A stretch of DNA of 64,000 nucleotides from Gracilaria gracilis (lineage: Eukaryota > Rhodophyta > Florideophyceae > Gracilariales > Gracilariaceae): NCBI GenBank assembly GCA_030374805.1, contig JARGSG010000195.1:124001-188000 (forward strand). The letters are read 5' to 3'. Below, piece by piece: positions 22,263-33,671 of this stretch (positions are counted from its first letter, which is position 1; each line of letters opens with the position of its first letter). The notes beneath the pieces are model-generated. The model was not told where the DNA came from. It searched no databases and saw only the letters and a program-made list of their open reading frames with translations. The translations under genes were made by a program, and so were the position numbers.

Positions 22263-22930
22263 ATGACTCAGTCGACGGGGTAACGGTGCGGGCATCCAAA
22301 CTCAAATCTAGCGATATAGTACAGTGTGAAGGGAGTAGGAATGGCGGGTGTGTCCGGATGTGGTTGCGCTTGTTGGATGCAATTGTCATTCTGGGGGAGC
22401 TATTGGGGCTGATACTGTTGATGCACTTGGCTTTGTGGCTGGTTTTGATGCTGCGGTTGATATGGCGGTTGTGGTTGTTGTGGAGGCGGTTGGAGCTGCG
22501 GCTGCTGAAGCATATTGTGGTGGTCAGCGATTACGACGTCCGTATCTACCTGCATTTCGGGGATCGGGGCGCACGGTGGGAGCGAGGGGAAGTGGTGAGA
22601 GAGTTATGGAGGGAGGAGAAATGAAAGCGGGGAGAATAGGAAGAGAGGAGCAACAGCGGAGGGGGTGGGATTGGCATGAGCGTGATGCCATGAACACGGT
22701 GTGCTTGGCGATGCTCGAGTGGCGGATGCTGCCCATTGCGGCAGAGAGCTAGAAGTAGCATGAGCGTGGTTTCATCACGACGGGGCGCTAGGCGTTGCGC
22801 GAGTGTCTGGTGCTGCGCATTGCGGCGGAGGGGTAGGAATAACATGAGCGTGGTTTCATGACGACGGAGGGCGGGGCGATGTGCAAGCAGCTGATGCGGA
22901 GCATTGTGGTAGCGCGCTGCGAGTCAAATT
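22263..22930. other. Low-complexity upstream region
   Basis: G/T-rich, with Leu/Val-rich or Gln/Pro-rich shadow translations. A repeat of GCATTGCGGC and CATGAGCGTGGTTTCAT words occurs at 22680-22870. No gene is supported. Confidence 0.4.
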
Positions 22931-23667
22931 GATTACGGCCAACGGCATTTGCAATGTCATGATGTCGACGATGGCCCTAGAGAGGAGCGAAAAATCTAAA
23001 TGGCCGAAATAAAGCCATTACCTCTACGTCTGGGTTGTACTGCGTCCTCATTCAGGACGGTACGAAATTATGACCCAATCTCGAACTAATTGCGATGCAT
23101 TGAATAGAATTGGAGATCTTGCCACCTGCGTGATGGTCACACGACGCCCATATTTAGACACCCACATATTTTTTTGGAATAAATTGAGCCGCAATCTCGT
23201 CCATATGTAGCCCAGAATCAATGTTCATAGGGTGCACGACCATTTGTACCCCATTCATATCCACTCATATTTCCCGCCATTCTGCACGATTTCCTTTTTT
23301 TCTTAGAAATCCCCACAATTTCCCCCCTTTTGTCCATATCATATCCCATTGAAGCCCCCAATGCACCAACTCTTTAAGTACCAACGGTACCATGGACCCT
23401 CACTTTCTATTCTTTACTTCACTGCATTCCTTCTCATAGACACACTCTTCGGCCCTACCTCCACTACAATCCTGCTGCCCACGTCTTTCCATAACTAATC
23501 ATACAAATACCCTTGTCCCCTAGAACAATGTTTCTTATGACCACAAAAACAGCCCTTACCTCTACTAAAATCTCTTCTCACTCCTTTACCTGCATACAAT
23601 TTTCTTTTCAAAGCTACCAACACCGGAAAGCTTCCAACAGCCCATACCTTCAAATAAACTCGTCGCA
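22931..23667. other. No gene seen
   Basis: AT-rich, without ORFs over 70 codons that look real. Confidence 0.5.
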
Positions 23668-24495
23668 ATGTCCTCCCATCCATTCTCCCTCCCTTCTACA
23701 ATCATGGCAGCTTTTTTCATAGGTAGAAGGCATATTATCACCATGGTTTACAACAACGGTTCTCTTGAAGATAACTTTCTCTCCATCGAAGAATTCATTT
23801 CTCCAGATTGCCTTCCCCAAGGTCCAATCTTCTTCTGTGGCACGAACGACCTTCTCAAAAGATTAATTATATGTTGCCTGGCACCATGTATAGAAGACTT
23901 GTTCTTCATCCAGAATGGTCGCATTGTTCCCATATTTTACAAATATGGAATTTAGCACTGCATACGAGCCGCTCTCTACATCGCCATTACTGCTGTCGGC
24001 GCTTCCCCATAGGATGGTATCGTGCCTCCCTCTCCCAATACTCTAACCACAGCCACCGTAAAAGGGGCTCTTTCAATAGCTCAAAGCCTCTGGACCGCAG
24101 TTCTTAATTGCACTATCGTCGACGAGCAAGCCTCGCCCCAGTCTTACTACCAAAAGCCAGTTGAGATCTCTTCCTTCAATCTCGTCGGTTCTTCGTTTGG
24201 ATTCGTTACCATGCATCAAGTGGCCACCGAGTACAAAAGCATTGTCTCAACTATTGTTAAGAAGCTTCTAGCGATACCCACCTTAAACAGATGACTCTCG
24301 TACAGTATCCCCGGTACAGTGGAATCTATTTTAGAATACAGCAATACCCTTATTACCTTCCCAAACCCCTACTCGGAGTATGAATCCAGAAATTCCTACT
24401 TTTATCTCACCTCCGCAGATAAAGAATTAGCCAAAAGGCAGGATCCTACCACTTCCCACACCAACTCTCACACTGTTCTTGGAAATGACATTCTT
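23668..24495 (+). pseudogene. Unknown ORF with three in-frame stops
   Basis: One reading frame gives a coherent protein of about 275 codons broken only by TAG (23953), TAG (after AVGASP, near 24010) and TGA (24292), with no frameshift. The parts include a hydrophobic segment (GPIFFCGTNDLLKRLIICCLA), an Ala-rich helix (TLTTATVKGALSIAQSLW) and a C-terminal LTSADKELAKRQD segment. I do not recognise the family. The preserved frame points to point-mutation decay of a once real gene. Confidence 0.45.
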
Positions 24496-25042
24496 TAGTA
24501 ATTAGAACAAATTTTAAACCTTATATTCCGTGTATGTACACAAAATCTCCTCAGCCCATGCACACTAACCCATTTTTGTTCTTCAATTCTCGTTACGTTA
24601 CCGTTCAAACAAATCATGTGTTCACATTTCGTGTCAAGCCTCTATCAAGAACACACCCAACAACACAGGCCATATATTAAAACGACTCATCTTCGTCATC
24701 TATTAGCGTCTGTCCTTCTTCGTAATCCCTTTCTTTATTTTTATCATGGCCACCTAACATCTCTTTATTTTCATTTTTGTGCTCGTCCTCTCTATCATCT
24801 ATATCTTCCATTCCACTCTCTCCCTTCGTTGTACCCCTCTCTCTCATTAACTACCTTCTATTTCATCATGTCCGCTCAATTTTAGTTTAACGTGTATCTC
24901 GTGCGTATATCGTATTTTAGAGCATACTCGTGCACCATCTACAAAGATACATTAAGCTCATATCATCTATAGCACACTTGCACAACAATTTTTAGGCAAT
25001 ACATAAATAAAAGAAGTTTCTGGCGCACTACTTCCAGCCTTA
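24496..25042. other. No gene seen
   Basis: AT-rich spacer up to the first hairpin. Confidence 0.5.
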
Positions 25043-25114
25043 GACAGCGGACTGGGGTGGCGTGGCCCTTCATCGGTGCACCGATGAAGTGCCACGCCAC
25101 TCCGGTCCGCTGTC
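25043..25114. repeat. Hairpin repeat H1, about 72 bp
   Basis: The left arm starts GACAGCGGAC and the right arm ends GTCCGCTGTC; the centre is CTTCATCGGTGCACCGATGAAG. The arms pair along nearly the whole length. The tail ACGCGCCGTGAGTGATAAA follows and recurs after other members. Confidence 0.85.
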
Positions 25115-25189
25115 CCAACGCGCCGTGAGTGATAAACGTGTGTTGTTTGCATACATGACACCGTCAACGTGCCATGAGCAATGAAGCTA

Positions 25190-25235
25190 AAGTGCACTCC
25201 GGCCCGCTGTCCACGCGCCCTGAGTGATGGAGCTT
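25190..25235. repeat. Half hairpin with family tail
   Basis: CTCCGGCCCGCTGTCC plus ACGCGCCCTGAGTGATGG is the right arm and tail of the family without a left arm. Confidence 0.6.
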
Positions 25236-25271
25236 AGGTGGTAGCATACTTGGAACCACCAGCGCGCAGCC

Positions 25272-25340
25272 GACAGCGGACCCAGGTGTCGTGGCGCTTC
25301 ATCGGTGCACCGATGAAGCGCCACGACACCCAACCCGTAG
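25272..25340. repeat. Hairpin repeat H2
   Basis: The core GGTGTCGTGGCGCTTCATCG and its complement pair around GGTGCACC. The outer right arm has diverged after CACGACACC. Confidence 0.8.
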
Positions 25341-25540
25341 TGAAGGCAACCGACCTGCGTAAGCTACTGAAGAATGTAGTACAGGGGGCTGTGAAACAGA
25401 CCCGAACTGGAGTTAGTTGTACATGGCTGTGATATTTCTGCAAACACGATATCCAGTAGTAGTAGCACTTGTGCCCCGGATATAGATATTCGGGACCGAC
25501 CGGGGCGGCAGGGCAAAGAAAAAAACCTTTTAATTTTTTG

Positions 25541-25613
25541 GACAGCGGACCGATGTGCAGTGGCGCTTCATCAGTGCACCGATGAAGCGCCGCGACACCC
25601 GGGTCCGCTTTCC
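25541..25613. repeat. Hairpin repeat H3
   Basis: Starts GACAGCGGACCG, preceded by TAATTTTTTG, and ends GGGTCCGCTTTCC. Same core as H1 and H2, with a few arm mismatches. Confidence 0.8.
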
Positions 25614-25859
25614 GGCGGGTGGTCTAGACCGACGGTCTTGGATGCATTGGAGGGATTCAAAACCACCCTAACACACTAATATAGGGTGTTTCAAGAGCAT
25701 CCGCAGCAATGCTCACTATACTAATGTGACTACTAAATGCAGCCCCATAAGTGTCTTACTAGGCTCAAAGTCCCCGTGAAGAAAAATTTAACTTCATGTG
25801 AGCCAATTCTGTAAATGACTTATATGATGTTTGCGCACGAGCATTCGTGCATGACAGTA

Positions 25860-26080
25860 CGTCGGTGTTATCGGAATGCTAGTTTGGCGGTCAAAAATGA
25901 CCGAATTAAAACGAACGAAAAACCGGTGAATTTATTCAAATTTGGAAGGTGTAATTTCCGAAAATATTTCCACCTTTCCACTTGTGCTGGTTTTTTTCGA
26001 AAGAATTATTCCAAATTGTTTCCATCTTTGCTAGTTTGGATGGAAGGGAAACTAGCATACTTCTTTCGTTTATGGTAGTT
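25860..26080 (+). repeat. Internal copy of the terminal inverted repeat
   Basis: CGTCGGTGTTATCGGAATGC starts here, followed by GCTAGTTTGG words and an ACCGGTGAATTTATTCAAATTTGG stretch shared with the right end at 40633 on the other strand. It marks the 5' end of the transposase copy at 26.4 kb. Confidence 0.8.
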
Positions 26081-26405
26081 TCGCAGCACAATGTAAGTGT
26101 GTCAGTGTCACCTACGTTCATGTATACGGCGGCGAATAGCGAGATAGACACTTAGATAGAAACTTAAATAGCTGTTTATCGAATAGGAATAGGAGTATAC
26201 AAATAGATCGAGTACCTTTTCAGTTTGTGGAGATCGCTTCACTAGTCAACACCTTTCACATCAGGCATTCGTTTACTAAATATATGAAACGCCTTCGAAT
26301 CACGTGCATTCATCCCCACCACTCTGTCCCACCGTCCGTGCGACATATTACGCTCCCCGCTACGTACCCCCAATCCTCTCCAACACCACCCCAACACTCC
26401 CCGCC

Positions 26406-29400
26406 ATGCCCAACTGCTGCTTTGAAGGCTGCTCCTTCTTCGCCCGTACCATCCCTGCCATCCAAAGGCACCAAAGAAGATGCCTCAATCGCCTCAACCC
26501 AAACAAGCGTTTCCTCTCCCCAGGCGGAAGCTCCCCCACTTCCCCCCACGCATCAAGCGTCACAAGTCTACCCCTCACCTCCCTACACCTCCCCCTCCCA
26601 CAAACCGTCCTTCCGACAACGTCCCCATCGCAGACGACGACTCCTACCACCACCAGCAACTCTCCCTCTCCCTACACACCGGGGATGCCTACCACATCGC
26701 CACCACCCCCGTCTGCTCCATCTCCCCCTCCCCTACTCCCCCTCCTCCCCCTTCCTTCCTCCTCCTCAAAAACCCCCACCTCGAACGCATGGTCCTCTAC
26801 ATCTCTTCCATCGCCTCCTCTCTCGGCCTCCGAAATGCTGACGAACTCATCTCCCTCCTCCACGACCTCGCCTTCTCCAAATCCGCCTTCCACAACGCCG
26901 TCTTCTCCGCCTCCCAGTGTCTCAAACTTCGAACAGACCTCTTCCAACACCGATTCAGCAACATCGGCCTCGCTTCCATCACCCTCTCCGACCCACAGCA
27001 GCTCTTCTCCACCACCATCTTCCGAAAGGACCCCATCCAGGTCCTCAAACAACAACTCGCCCTCGCACACTTCCACAACACCTTCTTCCACCCCGTTTCT
27101 CACACAACACCTTCCAGCTCTCCCGCTTTCGCCCACCCCATGGCCTCCACCCTCGGAAAAGAAGCAGTCCCCGCCCTCAAAGTCGCAATCATGCACTCCT
27201 CCAACGACTCCTGCATCTGGCACACCCCCGACTCCACCGGTATCGACTCCTTCATGGGCTTGGTCCAAATCTACTCCAACAAGTCCTCCGCCTCCCTCAA
27301 ATCCTCTTCCATCACCTCCTACCCCCTTCACATCACCCTCCTCAACTTCTCCGATGCCTTCCGTCGCAAGTGCATCACCGAAAACCTCACCCTTCTCGGA
27401 TACTTGCAAACCTCCTTCCTCCCAACCAACCCCTCCCAAGACCACGACTCCATCCCTCAAACCTCCTTTCACATCCCCCGCCACACTAAAATAAAACTCA
27501 TTCAGCTCGCCATCTCCAACCTCCTCGGCCCCCTCCTCTCCTCCGGTCTCAACGGCTTCCCCTTCCGTGACGCCCATGGCGTTCTCCGCCACTGTCCCCC
27601 AACCATCGCCAGCTACTGCGCCGACATCCCCGAAGCAAAAGACATCCTCGCCATCTCCCACGGAACCCGCCCCCAACACCCTTGTCATAGATGCACCGTC
27701 TCCCGCACAGACCTCCCCCTACACATTCAATCCCCTTCCCCCCGAACTCAGCACCAGACCCTCGCCGCACGCAAATCACACTCCACTCTCCTCCATCAAT
27801 CACAAGACGCTCTCCTTGCTCGTAAGCCCAGAATCTCCCGCAACGCAAAGGAAAAAGCCCTTGAAGCCCTCCACTCCCTCTCCCTCGCAAAGTACTCCTC
27901 CCTCTTCGAATCATACCCTCTTCTCAACATCACCCCACTCCTCTCCCCTCACAACATATTCACCTTCGAACCACTCCACAACTTCCACCTCGGCGTCTCC
28001 AAGCTCATCAAGCTCGCCGCCATCGAGAGACTCCGCTCAGAAGCACTCTTCACCACCCCCCGTTCCTCCAAGTCCCGTCGCGCCTTCAACTCCGTCCGCA
28101 CTTCCATCCTCAAACATTCAAACACCATCCTCTCCGCCATCGAAAAGCACTCCCCCGCAAACGGACTCCACATCGACTTCTCCACTTCCGACAACGGTCA
28201 AATTCTCAACGGTTTCTTCACTACCGACGGCTTGCGTGGTATGCCCGAAGCAAAATACTACCGCGCACTCGACATGGTCTTCCCCTTCATCTGCGCCTTC
28301 TTCGATCGATGCTGTGACGAAATCGATTCAGCACCCATCACTTCCGTCTTCTCCAAGTACTCAGACCTCCTCCTCGCCTCCATGCGATACAACACCTTCA
28401 CCAAATGGACCGACGCCCCCCTCACCGACCTCCACAACCAAATCCGCTCCTTCAAGCGCACAGCCGTACTCGTCCTCGGCCCCCACCACACTTCCAGCCT
28501 CGGAACCCTCGAATTCCACCTCCTCGACCACATTGTCCAGGACATTCGCCGCTTCGGAGGCCTCCACTTCAATGATGCCGGCATATTCGAGCACGCCCAC
28601 ACCCTCTTCAAGTCCCAATGCTCCAAAACCTCAAAGCGCAGGTCCACCGCACATCAAGAAACCATTCGTGCCATCACCCGCTCCAACGCCATCAAGGACT
28701 GGAATCCCGTCTCCACAAACCCTTCCACCACCTCCTTTTCCCCTGGCCTCGCTTCCCCCCTCCAATCCCAAGAACCCGGTTTCGTCCGTGATGGAAAACA
28801 CATCTCCTTCGCTGACCTAATCACTGCCCACAAATTCATTCGCATCAATCCTCACCTCCCTCACAAATCTCTTCAAGACATCTTCCTCCCCGATACCCTA
28901 TCCATTCTTGCACAATTCGGAAGAGACGCCTCCCATCCTTCATCACCCTCTCTCTCGAAGTTCTACAACTCACTGACAACTCCCCCGCCCTCCGCCACAC
29001 TCGACTCACCATAGTCAACTCCGCTTACGTCGTCGGTGGTTACATTCCAACACTCGACAACTACATTGAAGAGCGGAACGAGCTCGCGCCCCAGGATCCT
29101 CCAGTCCCTCTCATCCAACGAATTTTTGCCACCCCTTCCTTCGGCCCATCCAAGTCCCCAAAGTTCTCCCACATTCTCGTCGCCGGCTCCACCTCCCCCC
29201 TCTACATCCATCGTCTGGGTTTGCAAACTCATCTCCCTTCTTCGTTTCGCCCTTCCTTCTTCAACTTCTTCTCCCAAGGAGTCCGCCTTCGTCCAGTTTA
29301 TGAAACTCGTCCCACCCAGCGACGACGTCGATCTCACCTTCAACTGCGTTTGCCTCCGATGGGCAACAGACGACGAACATAACCACACCATCCACCCAGT

Positions 29401-29611
29401 TTCCATCTGTACCCACTCCACTTTCGATAACGTTTCCCCTTGGTATGGACTCATCCCCTCTTCCTCCATCCTTGGCTCCGTTCATGTTCTCCGCCAGAAC
29501 TACCCCGCTCTTCCCTTTACTTCTCGTCTACACTGGCGCTTTCACCGATTCTATCTCAATCGGTTCTATCGAGACCCCACCGCCAAGCCTTACTTACCAT
29601 CCAAAACGTAG
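26406..29611 (+). CDS. Plavaka/CACTA-like transposase, nearly intact
   Basis: The N-terminus (MPNCCFEGCSFFA, then H-x3-C) is a single zinc finger. A change of frame near 26.6 kb, by a small intron or a frameshift, leads into the main ORF open to 29012. Recognised blocks: a segment DSFMGLVQIYS, CADIPEAKDILAI followed by CHRC (zinc pair), FEPLHNFHLGVSKLIKL, and HLLDHIVQDIRRFGGLHFND. The last resembles the C-terminal H.L.H.v.DI.rfGPL block of Plavaka/CACTA transposases. Past 28.9 kb the C-terminus continues through frame changes to a WYGLIPSSSI region ending at 29611. Codons strongly prefer C at the third position. The partial copy at 38.4-40.2 kb supports the start. It would catalyse cut-and-paste of elements with CGTCGGTGTT ends. 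Confidence 0.75.
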
Positions 29612-29913
29612 CCTCTATTCCCTGTTAGCTTCAGCTTCATAGAAACTTAAACCCGCTTCGTTTCAATTGGAAGGAGTGAAGATACGCATGACATGAGAAA
29701 GAAGAAGCATCTCTTCCCCATCCCACACATACCTCCACCCCTTCCCCTCCCCCCACTGCACCTCACCCTACCCTTAGTAGCCCGCCTCTTCCCTACCATC
29801 AACCCCTGTCCCTTCCCTGCGTTTCGCCCGGTGTGCCACCAACCGCCCGAAACTCGCGTCCTCCGGTCAACAGGCCGCTATGTAACAATCAAGAACTGCA
29901 CCTATTCTCCGTG
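29612..29913. other. Gap between convergent genes
   Basis: C-rich spacer; no gene seen. Confidence 0.5.
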
Positions 29914-31863
29914 TTAGTTTTGCAATAAAAAGTCCTCCCTCACAGCTATGTATATCTTCTCCCTCGATGGTACCCACAGCCCAACTGTCGCAGTTCTCCC
30001 AGAGTTTCCCGACACACACCTCGGATCTACATCCACAAACCCATCGTTCCCAAACTCCTCGGCATGCTGCTCCTGTAGCGATTGCCAGGCTACCCCCAGT
30101 ATTCCTTCCACAGCCCCAGGTAGATAATTCCCATACAAAGTAGAGAACAAAAGCTGTTTTTGCTCTCCACGTCCCACAACCTCGTTCATAGTTTTCACCA
30201 CACAGGCAATCCAGGCGTCAAGTCTCGCAAGGTGCATCACGGTCCCATCCACGTACTGCCGCTCACCGTTACTTTGCCTCTCCACTGTGTATCCCATATA
30301 CTCCTCCAACACTGCCACCGCCATCTCATTCTTGAAGTACATATCTTCATCATCAATTTCCCATGGTGGCCCAACCGCACGAGACCCGGAATACGCAAGG
30401 TCTTCGAACCGGCTCGTTCTCCACGCACACATCTCATTCCCCTCGCCCTCCTCCCTTCCCATCAGCTTCTCGCGCGCCTTTCCCATCTGCTGCTTTAGCT
30501 CTTCCCATAGTTCAGTCCCCTCAGTAGGTTTCGAACGTTTTGCAATCAAATCATATCCAAGGATGGAGAATAACTTGTCGCGAGCTGCCCGCTTCCGCAC
30601 CCCAATCACATCGCTTAATTTCTGCTTCATCCGCTGCCTCAGACACTTGTCCGCACTCACATTATCCACACACTCCTGTTTCCTTCCCGCTTCTCGTGTC
30701 GTCTCCCAATTATCTCCCATTATTTCCGTCTCCACCACATACTTCAACAGCACATCACTTCCTCCCTCCGTTGATGGTGTATACGCCCTCATCTCATATA
30801 CCACTTGCTACGGGCACCGAGGTACCATCTCCTTCTCCCCAACCACAAATATGCTGCCCTCCCTACTTTCTCCCACCGTCTCATTCCTGTTCTTCCAGCT
30901 CCTACCAACGTTCTCCGTGTCAAAACAGAGTTGTGACGCCTCCAACTTCGCATAGTGGAGAATCTTATCATATACAGCCCTTGCAAATCCGTAAAAACAT
31001 TCTGGCACCTCTATATCATGTTTTCGACGCCCCTTCACTTCCTTTCCACACCCCCTTCGCTTCCTACCCTTCACAGCCTCACACTAACTTTCAATCAACA
31101 CATTTTGCTGCTTCCGCTCCTCCCTCACCTGTTCCAATTCTTTCTGCGTGAGCTTCAAACTCATCATCATGATATAGTGATCCTCTTTCATAATTCCCAG
31201 CTTCGCTTTCAACGAATTCACCCTCTCAACCAGTGCAGACCTTGGCAAAACGCGTAAGTTCTCTTCATCTCCTTCTTCTATTCCTGTAGTTCCCATTTCC
31301 CTTGCTCCGTTCCTCTCTCCACGATCTCCAGAATCGTCGACTCCTGCTTCATGCACATCGTCCTCAATCCAAACGGCATTATGCCTCACACGTATTCCTT
31401 CAGGCGTTCTTACCGCGGTTTCCACCAAGTTCCCTCCAGTTCTATGCCTGTTTCCGACAACGACATCTTCTCCTTCGAATACCCTCCCATCCACTGGAAT
31501 ATTGTCTCTCACATTCTCAATCACTGATCCACCACTGCTACGTCCTACAACTCTCCCGGGCAAGTTGTCTCGGAGCCATTCTATCCTCTCCACGTCGGCG
31601 TGGCTCCCCATTCCATCGCCCACACGCCCAATTCGCCTCCCACTGTCCCCTGCGTTTCCATGCTCTCTCATATGCCTCATACCCCCCACTTCCTCTTCCT
31701 CCCACATCGCAGTATGTCGCGGTCCACGTGTTCTTTCTCTGCCCACCATTCGATTCCTCCTAACATCAACCACAACCTCCATGCTCTCGTTCCTCGCCTC
31801 CTGAACGCCTCCTCCTACTTCTCTTTCGCGACCCCTCCCCTCCCGAACGCCAACCCCAGCCAC
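29914..31863 (-). pseudogene. Unknown 650-codon gene with two TAG stops
   Basis: A single frame runs from 31863 to 29914 with only TAG at 31084 and TAG at 30808. The N-terminal 210 codons are Arg/Gly/Glu-rich and ambiguous. A coiled coil follows (VERVNSLKAKLGIMKEDHY to REERKQQN). The C-terminal 300 codons look globular: SADKCLRQRMKQKLSDVIGVR, LFSILGYDLIAKRSK, HLARLDAWIACVVKTMNEV and VAWQSLQEQHAEEFG. I do not recognise a family. It converges on the transposase and shares orientation with the methyltransferase-SET gene, so it may be another gene of the same element. The start is uncertain. Confidence 0.55.
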
Positions 31864-32061
31864 TCTCTCTCCCTCCTTCCCTCGAATACCACGGCTAACT
31901 ATCCCACTAATACTTCTTGCTATCGTCCTTCCCTCTTCCCCCCTCTATCCCTAAAACCCCGCGCATTATCCCCCTGCCTTCTTTTCATCCCTCCCCTCCT
32001 TTCTCCTCCTCCATTTCCCATCTCATATGGAAGCGGAGTAGCTTGTGTTACCAAAGCACTT

Positions 32062-32137
32062 ACCGTTCGCTCGGTTCGCTGGGTTCGCTCCGTTTGCTCG
32101 GTGCGCTCGGTGCGCTCGGTTCGCTCGGTTCGCTCCA
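32062..32137. repeat. Tandem CGGTTCGCTC/CGGTGCGCTC repeat
   Basis: About seven imperfect 10-bp units in a row (GGTTCGCTC, GGTGCGCTC). It encodes an Ala/Asn/Arg or Ser/Glu/Pro shadow and marks the region between two minus ORFs. Confidence 0.75.
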
Positions 32138-32147
32138 AAGGTCGGCC

Positions 32148-32645
32148 TCAATCACGTCTCCTCGTGTTCTTCCTACCTTTCCCACGTAATCCGCTTCGAA
32201 GAGGGCGCGAAGTACGCCCAATACCGCCCTCGCCATTTTCCAGATCGCCGCTTCGAGGCGCACGCGTAGTACTACCCAAGCCATCCTCGCGACCCCGACC
32301 TACCACCTCTGCACTCGTTCGTCCTTTTGACGCGCACCCACGTACATCCTCCGCATTCGCATTCGCATTCACACTTCTCGTTTTACGTTTCCCCATATGG
32401 AATCGGACGACGACGATGCGCCCGGCGGTGCGCTCTAGATGTTGTCGCCGCTCCCCGCAAGACGTGTTCGCCACTCGACGTGATCGCAGTTCCCCCGTGA
32501 AACGCACACCTCCACTCGAAGTGTGGTAGCAATATCGCACCGTTTTAGTACTTTTCGGGATCACTTTCCGAAAATTGGCACGGAAATTTCCGTTCCTGTA
32601 CGAAACCTCACCGCCAAAAACTGTTACACTTTCACATGATATCAC
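32148..32645 (-). other. Basic minus ORF, 165 codons
   Basis: The likely start is the internal Met at about 32397 (MGKRKTRSVNANANAED), giving a small basic Gly/Arg protein. There is no recognised domain. It lies between the unknown 650-codon gene and the SET gene, in the same direction. The low-complexity sequence makes it doubtful. Confidence 0.25.
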
Positions 32646-32885
32646 ATGTACTCCGTATCTTCTATTCTATATACTTGAACGTCAACCCACTCCCCCTCAT
32701 CCTATCCCCATTTTGTTTACGTGACTGGATGATAAAAGTGACGACACCCACTCACTTGGGGGAGTTCTCGTCCTCCCCTGTGGAACACGAGAGTTGGAGA
32801 GAAAGCGTAATAAAATGTTCACAATTCGATTTTACACATACTATGGTACACTTTTCGTTTCTATAAGTCATAAATCAATTGAGCT

Positions 32886-33671
32886 CTACTCGATTACTAT
32901 AGGATTCGAAGACGTACCCCATGTGTACTCCATTCCATAATCTGCAAACAACTCTTCTCCCACTTCTACAACCCGAAGTGCTTGGACGGCAAGCATTCGG
33001 TAATCTCTTAATTGAAGTGGAGTTCGCCCAGTTCCTGGGGTTCGACTCACCGCCACATTGGCAGTCCGTCGCTGCTTCAAGCCATCCTCCACTGCATCCC
33101 TATCTTTATCCCCTTCCATATATTTTGGGTCGTTAATTGTTCCACCCAACGAAAATGGAAAAGGGACAATTCATACAGGGATTGTAGGTACTTCTCGTCT
33201 CCTTTCCGGGAGTTTCCGGAATACCTCGCCTCGCAGGCTAACCTCCATCGCATAAGTTCGAAAACGTGCGGCGGTGGCTCCCAACAACCCTCCCCCATAC
33301 TTCTTGTGTACCTCCTTCCTCTTCGTTAAGTCATGGTACACTAGAGTTCCGTAAAAGAAACATATCTCTTCATTCTTCATGAAACGGCGCGTGGTAAACA
33401 CCCCCACCCCTGCGTCATGGTGACGAATCGACGACTTCCCAATGTGACAAACACACATAGTGGCCTCCAGTGCCAACATCGCGTTCCAATCCAGGAGACC
33501 CATCTTCCCTTGCAACGTTTTCGGCCACTCATGCAGCGCTTTGCACCTGCCGATCATGGCCATGCCCTCCTCCCGCCACATCGATGCCAGGAAGTCCACA
33601 ATATACGGTGGGATCTTCTGATACTGTGGGAAGCCGGATGGAGCCTTACATGATCGTGATGGACGAGCGTT
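32886..33671 (-). pseudogene. SET-domain module, in frame with the methyltransferase
   Basis: SET domains methylate protein lysines using SAM. The N-terminal SET motif is AGVGVFTTRRFMKNEEICFF, with YGTLVYHD after it. The middle motif reads GTINDP then TANVAVSR, as in SET proteins with IND...NV instead of NHSC. The C-terminal motif is ALRVVEVGEELFADYG, followed by MEYTWG. One TGA (33171) splits the domain. The frame is continuous with the methyltransferase C-terminus upstream, separated only by a TAG at 33672. The product would have carried both activities. It is now broken. Confidence 0.75.

Noticed and set aside
26672-27688. 338-codon minus ORF rich in Gly, Glu and Val
   Set aside because: It is the antisense shadow of the C-rich transposase gene.
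27567-28820. 417-codon Ser/Pro/Thr-rich plus ORF
   Set aside because: It is a shifted-frame shadow of the transposase; only the other frame has family motifs.
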